From NCBI RefSeq assembly GCF_001269655.1, contig NZ_LHVE01000013.1, positions 248,001 to 312,000 on the forward strand: a stretch of 64,000 bases of DNA, in the 5' to 3' direction. The stretch is from Pseudomonas thivervalensis (lineage in GTDB: Bacteria; Pseudomonadota; Gammaproteobacteria; Pseudomonadales; Pseudomonadaceae). The notes below the pieces were generated by a model. It was not told where the DNA came from. It searched no databases and was given only the letters and a program-made list of their open reading frames with translations. Shown here in pieces: positions 8,187-15,109 of this stretch. Every line of letters starts with the position of its first letter. Position 1 is the stretch's first letter. The position numbers and the translations under genes were made by a program.

Positions 8187-8864
8187 ATGTGCGGACGACT
8201 CTCCCAGTACACCGGAATCCATGAGTTCACCCGCGTTCTAAGCATGCCGAACGCCATGGTCAATACCGTGGGCGATCAGCCCTTGGGGCGCTATAACGGC
8301 GCACCCTCGAATCAGTTCGCGCTCTTCCATCAGGAGGGTGACGTTCTACACGTCGACCTAGTGCGTTGGGGCTGGAAGCCGCATTGGGCGAAGGATAGAA
8401 CCCCGGTGAATGCTAGGGTCGAGAAAGTTGCGCACGGTCCTTACTACAAGTCGATCTGGCCGCACCGAGCACTGGCCCCAATCAACAGTTGGTTCGAATG
8501 GGTGGATGAAGGCGGGCCAAAGAAGCAGCCGTACCTGATCCGCCGAAAGGACCAAGCGCCGATTTTGTGCGCTGCCATCGGCCAGTACCCAACTGGAGCC
8601 AGGGAGCCGCTGGAGCATGACGGCTTCGTAATCATCACCGCTGACAGCCAGGGAGGCATGGTGGACATCCATGATCGCCGCCCTGTGGCGCTCAATGCGG
8701 AGCTGGCGCGGGAATGGATCGATCCTGCCACACCAACAGAGCGCGCCGAACAAATCGTTCTGCTGCAGGGCGAACCTAGCGAGGTCTTTGAGTGGTTCAA
8801 GGTTGACCTTGCAGTGGGTAATGTTCGAAATCAAGGCATAGAGTTAATCCAGCGAATAATTTAA
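8187..8864 (+). CDS. SRAP-domain protein (YedK/HMCES family)
   Basis: 225 residues from ATG 8187 (GAGGG six bases upstream). It begins MCGR, so Cys2 becomes the N-terminal nucleophile after Met removal; NARVEK, the WFEW element and the late IHDRRP histidine follow the family pattern. YedK/HMCES forms a stable thiazolidine crosslink with abasic sites in single-stranded DNA, shielding them from error-prone repair. Its position next to umuDC, in the opposite direction, makes a compact DNA-damage module. An upstream in-frame start at 8100 would mask Cys2 and is rejected. Confidence 0.92.
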   Translation: MCGRLSQYTGIHEFTRVLSMPNAMVNTVGDQPLGRYNGAPSNQFALFHQEGDVLHVDLVRWGWKPHWAKDRTPVNARVEKVAHGPYYKSIWPHRALAPINSWFEWVDEGGPKKQPYLIRRKDQAPILCAAIGQYPTGAREPLEHDGFVIITADSQGGMVDIHDRRPVALNAELAREWIDPATPTERAEQIVLLQGEPSEVFEWFKVDLAVGNVRNQGIELIQRII

Positions 8865-8907
8865 ATAGATTAAAAAACTCAAAACCTTATCATACAAACA
8901 ATAGCCT

Positions 8908-10833
8908 CTATTTCTGAAGATCAGAGAATGCAGCTACGAACAATGACGGAACAAACTTACCCTTCGTATGCAGCAACATACAACGAACAATTTCTTTCTT
9001 TACACCTTCTTCATTTTTCCCACACCTTTTAAGCGGCGCATATTTGATCGATATTTTATCTTTCCAAAGCTCATGACCATGATGATTCAAATATCCAGAA
9101 TCAGAAAGCAGTCGCTTACCACCCATATATTCGAATGAAACATCCCTCAGATTCGGCCGACCCAACAACGTATCTATAAATACATCAACACTTTTTTGCA
9201 ACAAATCATCATCCTCCAGCCACTGATCGTATGTTACCTCTGCACCACATATAGCAGTCATAGAAAACTTTTGATCATCTATTAGATGCGCTTTTAGCAA
9301 AGTACAGACGGGATCGAAAACCAAATTTTCGATTGCATAGCAAACCCCACCACCTAAAACATGCACATGACCCTCAGCGATGTTATTTGCATCCCTATCA
9401 ATCAGCCCCCTTACCGTGATACTGCCAGCATCACAAAGATGCTCTACCGCTCCTTTCACCTGTACGCAACCACCGACACCGTTTATAGCACTCGTATACA
9501 ACTCCACCTGTCCCGATTCCAGCCCCCCAAAGAACTCTCTCAGTTTCTCTGCAACCAACCCCCTAGGGTATTTCATCCCAGCACTTACAAACGTCAAGCT
9601 AATTTTCTTATCTAGAAACTCACTTTTTCGCAAAACAGCATCATACAACATCTGAAAGATCTCAACATCACTTGAGCTTTCAACATAAACCTGTCTACGA
9701 TTATGGGGGCTTATTGATATTTGCGTCACACCATCTAGCAACTCGCAAATCGCCCCGTCCTGGTCCACAGCGGAAACTTTATTATCATCCACAACATAAA
9801 TTGCATCAACGGGAGCGAGAGCAACAGTTGTAGGTGAGTGCGTAGTAAAAAGAACCACAGCGTCGAATACGTCACAAAAACTTTCAAAGCACTGGACCAT
9901 TTTCAAGACCATTGAGGGGTGTAAAAATGCATCCGGTTCGTCTATCAACAAAAGTTTGGGAGTCTGAGTGCTAGATATAAAAGCACGAGTATTGAAAATG
10001 GTAAGAACTAGCCATAAAAGAGTTTGCTCTCCGGAAGAAAGCTCCTTAGGTTCCAACGGAGTTCCATCCGCGCTTAAGCATAAGCTTGTAACAAAAGCGG
10101 GATCGTATTCATGTCCCGGTTCGCTAAACTTAAATTTCCCGTCAAACAAGTCGCTCAGGATCGAGTTGAGAGCAACCCAAGGAGGACCTCCAAACTCCGA
10201 CTCAAATGAATCTTCGGAAACAAAATGAACATCTTCACGCCCTCGCTCTTGACGCAACCATTGAAAATATAAATTACTCTCCTTTCGCCTCAGGTAATCT
10301 TTGAATATTGCCCCAACATCATATTCACCAAAAGTCAACCTTCGATATTCATCATAATAGCTATCAACCTCTCCTCCTGAAACCTCACTAGGTTTCTTCC
10401 CTAGCTTACGCGCGATCAACCCGATGACTCTATGAGCTTGCGGCCAATCAGCACCACCTAACCTACCAGCCCTCTGTGCCATCAAAGGATGATTAACAGC
10501 CACCGCACTTAACGGCTCATCTAACTCCCCCTTACATGCTTCCAATATCTGTTTTAAAGCCAACACTTTCATCTTGCGCGAATTTTCATCATATCCATTA
10601 TAGAATTGAGGCACCAACGATTTGTGCTCAATCATTTTAATAGATGCGACCGCTATTTCCTCGCCATCCTCATCAACGATGACGTTACCATTGGCTATCG
10701 CCTCTAAAAATCTTGTTTTTCCTGAACCATTTTTCCCAGTCAGCACACCAATTTTTTGATCAATACGTAATTCACCATCCAAATCAAAACCTTTATGACC
10801 ACGAAGACCTTTAAACCTTAACAAGTGCACCAT
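8908..10833 (-). CDS. AAA ATPase with C-terminal TOPRIM/DUF4435-like domain (OLD/PARIS-like)
   Basis: 641 residues. ABC-type ATPase motifs: Walker A GKNGSGKT (33-40), signature LSSGEQ (265-270), Walker B LLLIDEP (294-300) and H-loop THSP (331-334). After about residue 380 a second domain begins VYVESSSD (382-389), contains LIDRD (477-481) and IENLVFDP (501-508), the pattern of TOPRIM-type DUF4435 domains. ATPase-TOPRIM proteins include OLD nucleases and the AriA/AriB pair of PARIS, where fused versions are also known; I infer a defence role. The gene is AT-rich compared with neighbouring phage genes and ends the cargo block. Confidence 0.75.
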   Translation of the reverse strand: MVHLLRFKGLRGHKGFDLDGELRIDQKIGVLTGKNGSGKTRFLEAIANGNVIVDEDGEEIAVASIKMIEHKSLVPQFYNGYDENSRKMKVLALKQILEACKGELDEPLSAVAVNHPLMAQRAGRLGGADWPQAHRVIGLIARKLGKKPSEVSGGEVDSYYDEYRRLTFGEYDVGAIFKDYLRRKESNLYFQWLRQERGREDVHFVSEDSFESEFGGPPWVALNSILSDLFDGKFKFSEPGHEYDPAFVTSLCLSADGTPLEPKELSSGEQTLLWLVLTIFNTRAFISSTQTPKLLLIDEPDAFLHPSMVLKMVQCFESFCDVFDAVVLFTTHSPTTVALAPVDAIYVVDDNKVSAVDQDGAICELLDGVTQISISPHNRRQVYVESSSDVEIFQMLYDAVLRKSEFLDKKISLTFVSAGMKYPRGLVAEKLREFFGGLESGQVELYTSAINGVGGCVQVKGAVEHLCDAGSITVRGLIDRDANNIAEGHVHVLGGGVCYAIENLVFDPVCTLLKAHLIDDQKFSMTAICGAEVTYDQWLEDDDLLQKSVDVFIDTLLGRPNLRDVSFEYMGGKRLLSDSGYLNHHGHELWKDKISIKYAPLKRCGKNEEGVKKEIVRCMLLHTKGKFVPSLFVAAFSDLQK

Positions 10834-10853
10834 CCTTTTAGCTAATCAGCTAT

Positions 10854-11660
10854 TTATCCGACCACATCAAATAGTCCCCTCTGCATTACAGGAGTCCAGT
10901 TCAAAATTGCCAACTCATCACTACTGCTAGTTTTACCATGCCGTTGATTATTACTACTATAGTGGATATCAATCGATATCATTTGGAAGCCTTCGAACAC
11001 GCGGCGGATGTCCGGGTGGTCGTTGATGCTGACCATTACCTTGCCCTTGCAACGGCGCATGAAGTCAGCCATCCGCTCGTAATTCTCGAACGGGAAGTCC
11101 ACGCCATAACCAGCGGTCTGCCAGTACGGCGGGTCCATGTAGTGGAACGTATGAGCGCGGTCATAGCGCTCAGCACAATCAAGCCAGGGGAGGTTTTCGA
11201 CGTAGGTGCCGGACAGTCGTTGCCATGCGGCCGAGAGGTTCTCCTCGATCCGCAGCAGGTTAATGGCCGGGCCAGTGGTTGCGGTGCCGAACGTTTGCCC
11301 GGTGACCTTGCCGGCGAAGGCATGGTGCTGCAGGTAGAAGAACCGGGCGGCGCGCTGGATGTCGGTGAGGGTTTCAGGACGGGTCATTTTCTGCCACTCG
11401 AACACCTGGCGGGAGCTGAGCGCCCATTTGAACTGGCGCACGAATTCTTCCAGGTGGTTCTGCACGACGCGATAGAGCGTCACCAGATCGCCGTTGATAT
11501 CGTTCAGGACTTCAACGGGAGCGGCCTGGGGTCGCATGAAGTAAAGCGCGGCACCGCCGGCAAAGACTTCGACATAGCATTCGTGAGGCGGAAAAAGCGG
11601 AATGAGGCGGTCGGCTAGGCGGCGCTTGCCGCCCATCCAAGGGATGATGGGTGAACTCAT
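10854..11660 (-). CDS. Phage DNA adenine methyltransferase (D12 class)
   Basis: 268 residues from ATG 11660; a TTG three codons upstream is possible. Motifs: PWMGGKRRL (AdoMet binding), EVFAGGAAL (motif I) and YMDPPY (catalytic DPPY). N6-adenine methylation of phage DNA could protect it from host restriction or affect regulation. It is the last gene downstream of the leftward late operon. The C-terminal part is more AT-rich than the N-terminal part, suggesting a recombination join with the cargo block near 10950. Confidence 0.9.
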   Translation of the reverse strand: MSSPIIPWMGGKRRLADRLIPLFPPHECYVEVFAGGAALYFMRPQAAPVEVLNDINGDLVTLYRVVQNHLEEFVRQFKWALSSRQVFEWQKMTRPETLTDIQRAARFFYLQHHAFAGKVTGQTFGTATTGPAINLLRIEENLSAAWQRLSGTYVENLPWLDCAERYDRAHTFHYMDPPYWQTAGYGVDFPFENYERMADFMRRCKGKVMVSINDHPDIRRVFEGFQMISIDIHYSSNNQRHGKTSSSDELAILNWTPVMQRGLFDVVG

Positions 11661-11765
11661 TGAAAGCAAGACCTTTACTGTATGGATAAACAGGTGCTAG
11701 GCTCGCCGCGCTTTGTGCACGGAGCAGGAGCCTTGGCTGGACTTGCAGGGACATCTGCAGGGACG

Positions 11766-11812
11766 GCGACCGGGTCGGATGTTGGCGCATCCGGCCCGGT
11801 CGCTTCTTTTCA
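11766..11812. terminator. Strong hairpin between Rz and dam genes
   Basis: GCGACCGGGTCGGATG pairs with CATCCGGCCCGGTCGC (one G-T or mismatch) around a short loop, 11766-11803, followed on the plus strand by TTCTTTTC. It could terminate rightward transcription or attenuate leftward transcription into dam. Confidence 0.5.
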
Positions 11813-12352
11813 CTTCGGTGTTGAAACTTCTTTGGCATAGGCCTGGCAAGCAGCCAGGGCTATCAGCCCCCGGTCGCCGGCATCGGTGATGCCGATAATT
11901 CGTTGAGCATGCGCCGGGTCAAGTCGGGCGCGTGTGGCTCCATGAACCACGCCGCCGGTGCCGGTGGCGGCTGGCACTGCACAGCCGTTGATGGTATCGG
12001 TGGCGTCGAGTAGGACTGACAGCCGGACATCAGCAGTAGCGAGGCGATCACGCAGGCGATCCTGATCACGTTGGGCATCGGTTAGGGCTCGATAGTGGGT
12101 TTGGTCTTTGGCGGCCAGCCGCTGTTCCAGGGCCAGGCGCTTGTCTTGCTCGGTACGCTGCAGCGCGGCCGAGGCCAGGGTTATTTGGTTGAGGGTTTCG
12201 GTGTGGAGCCGGGCTTGTTTTTCCAACTGCTGACCGTATCGCCAGCCCTGGACTGTCCAGGCGATGGCCGCCGAAGTGGCGACCAAAGCGAGCAGTAAAA
12301 GGCCGGCGACCAGCACGCGGTATTGCAGCGGGATCAGGTCGACGAGACGCAT
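11810..12352 (-). CDS. Rz-like inner-membrane spanin
   Basis: 180 residues from ATG 12352 (GAGGG ribosome site). One N-terminal membrane segment (VLVAGLLLLALVATSAAIAW) is followed by a long periplasmic helical region rich in Q, L, R and D, as in Rz i-spanins. With Rz1 it bridges the periplasm and fuses the membranes at the last lysis step. The start overlaps the endolysin stop by 19 bases. The C-terminal half is also read in another frame to make Rz1. Confidence 0.85.
   Translation of the reverse strand: MRLVDLIPLQYRVLVAGLLLLALVATSAAIAWTVQGWRYGQQLEKQARLHTETLNQITLASAALQRTEQDKRLALEQRLAAKDQTHYRALTDAQRDQDRLRDRLATADVRLSVLLDATDTINGCAVPAATGTGGVVHGATRARLDPAHAQRIIGITDAGDRGLIALAACQAYAKEVSTPK
11863..12078 (-). 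CDS. Rz1-like outer-membrane spanin lipoprotein, embedded in Rz
   Basis: 71 residues, wholly inside the Rz gene in another frame. The signal peptide ends in lipobox LLMSGC, with Cys19 the predicted lipidation site; the mature part is short and proline-rich (STPPIPS, QPPPAPAAW), as in Rz1. It partners Rz across the periplasm. An embedded Rz1 of this kind is known in lambda. Confidence 0.85.
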   Translation of the reverse strand: MPNVIRIACVIASLLLMSGCQSYSTPPIPSTAVQCQPPPAPAAWFMEPHAPDLTRRMLNELSASPMPATGG

Positions 12353-12897
12353 AACACCGCCCTCGCCCGCTCCCACAGCTGCAGGCGATCTGCCAAGCCG
12401 TTGAGCCCGCCGTTGATTTTCCGGGTGATCTTTTCGAACTCATCCCGATCAGCCAGCACGTTCAGCTCCCTGACCCACCAGAACCACGCAGCCGACTCGG
12501 CCGCCCATTGGGGCAGTTCCAGCACTTCGGGCGTACGCAACAGACGCTCGTCGCCGAACAGCGCCAAGCTGCAGCGCAGGTAGTTGTGGGCACCGGTAAT
12601 CTGGATCAAGCCGCGACCGCGATAGCGCTGGCCATCTCCGTCGGGCTCGGGCGTGTTGCCGAGTTTCGACGCCAGCGAACCGGTGTCGTATTTGCTGAGG
12701 TACTGATCGCCGCCCAGCTCCCGCACGTACTGCAGTTGGCCGGATTCATGCCCAACCTGGGCCAGGAATGCCGCCTGCCGCTTGGGCGTGTCGATCTGTC
12801 GGTGGGCCATGGCGGCGTTCAGGGCCGATACAAAAACGCCCGCTTGGCGGCGGGCGTTGGGCATGATGCGCTGTAGTTGCTGCTCAGTGAGTGGCAT
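12334..12897 (-). CDS. Endolysin, glycoside hydrolase family 19 (chitinase-like)
   Basis: 187 residues. GH19 features: AAFLAQVGHESG with the catalytic Glu, YRGRGLIQITGAHNY in the centre, and the AAWFWW element. It cleaves peptidoglycan glycan strands at lysis. No signal peptide, so it depends on the holin. Preceded by a hairpin at 12913-12932 and followed by Rz/Rz1. Confidence 0.93.
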   Translation of the reverse strand: MPLTEQQLQRIMPNARRQAGVFVSALNAAMAHRQIDTPKRQAAFLAQVGHESGQLQYVRELGGDQYLSKYDTGSLASKLGNTPEPDGDGQRYRGRGLIQITGAHNYLRCSLALFGDERLLRTPEVLELPQWAAESAAWFWWVRELNVLADRDEFEKITRKINGGLNGLADRLQLWERARAVLCVSST

Positions 12898-12910
12898 GGG
12901 GGCTCCAAAA

Positions 12911-12933
12911 AAAGCCCGCTCGATGGCGGGTTG
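12911..12933 (-). terminator. Terminator-like hairpin between gene D and endolysin
   Basis: Minus strand CCCGC-CATCGA-GCGGG followed by CTTTTTTT. Readthrough is needed for lysis gene expression, so it is probably partial or overcome by antitermination. Confidence 0.65.
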
Positions 12934-12963
12934 CGGTTGTGTTTGAGGTGGTGCTGAGTCCGC

Positions 12964-14010
12964 TTAAAGCTGGACGACCTTGACCGGCTTGGCTTCCTTC
13001 TTCTTTTTCTTCCCCTTGGCATTGGCCTTGCCCTTCTTGCCGCCGTTGCACTCGACTGCGGTGGTCCAGCCACTGGGGGTAAACAATTGCTCCACCGCCT
13101 CAGCCAGGTATTCACCGTCAAGCCCGGGCTTGATCCCCTGAACGATGATGGACCGTTCGGCAAATACATCGGTACGCCCGGCCATTTCCAGGCGAACCCC
13201 GGCGCTGCTGCGATTGAACGCGGCCAAGCGCGCCTTGGCGGCCTGCTCGGCGGCTGACTTGTTGGGGTAGATATGCCGGTCGGTATGGACCGCTGGCAGG
13301 CCGTTCGGTAGGTCGTCGTTGTCCAGCTCGACCACCTTAAGCGCGCCGGACTTTTTGTCCTGGTGCTTGGTGCGTACCGCCTTTTGCGTATTGCGGTCGC
13401 CGAGACGGAATTGATAGCGGCTCAGATCAGAGCGCCTCAGAACCACAGGGCTCAGGTTCTTGCCGCTGGCTGTTTGACCACCTTGCCGAGGCATGACCAA
13501 CAGCTTGCCGTCGGCCAGCTTGGCCGTGCAGTCATATTGTTTGGCAAGGCGGGTGATGAAGTTGTAATCCGACTCGTTGAGTTGGTCGACTCGAGGCACC
13601 TTGGTTTGCACCGGACACACCGGCTGCCAACCATTGCGGGCTGCCACGTCGCGGACAATTTGCTGCAGGGGCACGTTTTCCCAGGACCCGCTGCGCACGG
13701 TCTTGCCGCTGCCGCGCATGTCACTGGCTTTACCCCGAATGATCAGCGTATCCGGAGGCCCGGACACCTGGATTTCATCCACGGTGTACAGCCCCAGGCG
13801 AGTAAGGGCCTTGTCGGTGTAGCCCAGGTAGACCTCAATACTTGCGCCCCGCGTGGGTAACGCGACCGCTTGATCCCGGTCATCAATGCGCAGCTCGAAG
13901 TCGTCCGACTCCATGCCGGGCTTGTCCGAGACACGCAGCTCTAACAGGCGATCGTTGATCAGCGTGGTGATGTCCTTGCCGTCCGCAACGATGCGAAAGG
14001 TCGGCTTCAT
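12964..14010 (-). CDS. D: Tail protein gpD (late control D, baseplate hub)
   Basis: 348 residues. It matches P2 gpD/Mu gp44-type hub proteins: the N-terminal FRIVADGKDIT region, RGKASDMRG, SDYNFITRLAKQYD in the middle and a basic lysine-rich tail (KGKANAKGKKKKKEAK). It forms the hub connecting tube and spike in contractile tails. Follows X and U as in P2. Confidence 0.92.
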   Translation of the reverse strand: MKPTFRIVADGKDITTLINDRLLELRVSDKPGMESDDFELRIDDRDQAVALPTRGASIEVYLGYTDKALTRLGLYTVDEIQVSGPPDTLIIRGKASDMRGSGKTVRSGSWENVPLQQIVRDVAARNGWQPVCPVQTKVPRVDQLNESDYNFITRLAKQYDCTAKLADGKLLVMPRQGGQTASGKNLSPVVLRRSDLSRYQFRLGDRNTQKAVRTKHQDKKSGALKVVELDNDDLPNGLPAVHTDRHIYPNKSAAEQAAKARLAAFNRSSAGVRLEMAGRTDVFAERSIIVQGIKPGLDGEYLAEAVEQLFTPSGWTTAVECNGGKKGKANAKGKKKKKEAKPVKVVQL

Positions 14011-14030
14011 GGTGATACTCCAGAAACAAG

Positions 14031-14054
14031 AAGCCCCGCACAGGGCGGGGCTTT
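14031..14054. terminator. Hairpin between genes X and D
   Basis: GCCCCGC (14033-14039) pairs with GCGGGGC (14045-14051), with A/T runs on both sides. A stable intercistronic hairpin in the late operon. Confidence 0.55.
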
Positions 14055-14073
14055 TGAGGAATGACGGTGCTGT

Positions 14074-14280
14074 TTAATCCCACAGCTGGATATCCTCCAG
14101 CGTCTGCGCTGGCAGATCCGGCAGCAGGATGATCACACCAGCGCGAAACGGTTGAGGCTCATCGGCCAGGCCTTGATTGGCGGCAAGCACGGCCTCCACC
14201 GTGCCATTCAGATGGCCGTAGTAGTGATGACAGACGGTGTCCAACAGATCCCCGTCAGACGTTCTGCAGGTCGTCGCCAT
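14074..14280 (-). CDS. X: Tail protein gpX (LysM-like)
   Basis: 68 residues, typical of P2 gpX: DGDLLDTVCHHYYG then GTVEAVLAANQGLA, a LysM-like fold, and the LPDLP stretch. It is essential for tail assembly in P2. Its start overlaps the end of gene U by 26 bases. Confidence 0.92.
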   Translation of the reverse strand: MATTCRTSDGDLLDTVCHHYYGHLNGTVEAVLAANQGLADEPQPFRAGVIILLPDLPAQTLEDIQLWD

Positions 14281-15100
14281 AGCTCACAAACTCCAGTGAA
14301 AAGGATTGCTTACGCGGAATACCACCCGCGAGCAGGTTGCTTTGCTCTTCCTCGATGTTGAGCAGGCACCAGGTGCCGAGCACTTCGCCGTAGCCGGTGG
14401 TCAGGTTCACCGGCTGCAGACGTCGCCCGATGGTACGCAAGGTGTCCAGCTGTTTGAGCCCACCTTTGAAGCCGGGAAAAATCACGCCCTTGAGGCTGAT
14501 CTTGTCCTCTCCCTGGCCGACCGCCTGCTGGGCGATGCTGCGTGTCAGACGTTCCTGGCCTGCCCAACGAAACGATGTCTGCCGACGTAGCTCCTCGAAA
14601 GCCGCCGTATCCAGGTTGAAGTAGTACGGCTGCGCGTTCGGCTCCAAGGGCTGCATGATCAGCAGGTGCGGGAACGGCTTCACCGCCTCGGCCGCTGGTG
14701 TCAGCTGTGGAGCAAATGAACCCGTGGGCATGATGTTGCTCAGCGAGGGGCTCACCTGGCCGGCGATGCGATTAATCGCTGCTCCCGCCTTGCCTGCCTG
14801 CTCCTTGAGCGAACCCAGCCGCTCTTGGACTTGGCCGGCTGCGGTGACGGCTTGGTTGTACTTCGCCGCCACCTGGCCCACGGTGGACTGTGCCGCGTTG
14901 ATGGCCCGCATGGTCCGTTGCATCTTGGCGCCGATGGCAGGCCCAATGAAGGGCACTCCCTCCAACTCCGAGGCGGCACCCGTCATGTCGCTGATTGCAC
15001 CGTTGAGCGGGCCCAGCATGCCGTCGAGACTGGTACGGCCAGCCTCCCCCGCTGCAAGCAGTGATTTGAACACCGATTGCAGTTGCTCCATGTAGGCCAT
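14255..15100 (-). CDS. U: Tail protein gpU
   Basis: 281 residues, longer than P2 gpU because of an extra helical, alanine/glutamine-rich N-terminal part before the conserved region. The gpU domain is visible from LLIMQPLEPNAQPYYFNL, through WAGQERLTRSIAQQAVGQG, to the GVIFPGFKGG region. A tail terminator or baseplate-associated component between the tape measure and X. Confidence 0.88.
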   Translation of the reverse strand: MAYMEQLQSVFKSLLAAGEAGRTSLDGMLGPLNGAISDMTGAASELEGVPFIGPAIGAKMQRTMRAINAAQSTVGQVAAKYNQAVTAAGQVQERLGSLKEQAGKAGAAINRIAGQVSPSLSNIMPTGSFAPQLTPAAEAVKPFPHLLIMQPLEPNAQPYYFNLDTAAFEELRRQTSFRWAGQERLTRSIAQQAVGQGEDKISLKGVIFPGFKGGLKQLDTLRTIGRRLQPVNLTTGYGEVLGTWCLLNIEEEQSNLLAGGIPRKQSFSLEFVSYGDDLQNV

Positions 15101-15109
15101 GGCACCTCC

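Noticed and set aside
11766..11812. cos site in the Rz-dam spacer
   Set aside because: Far from terminase; a simple hairpin explains the sequence.
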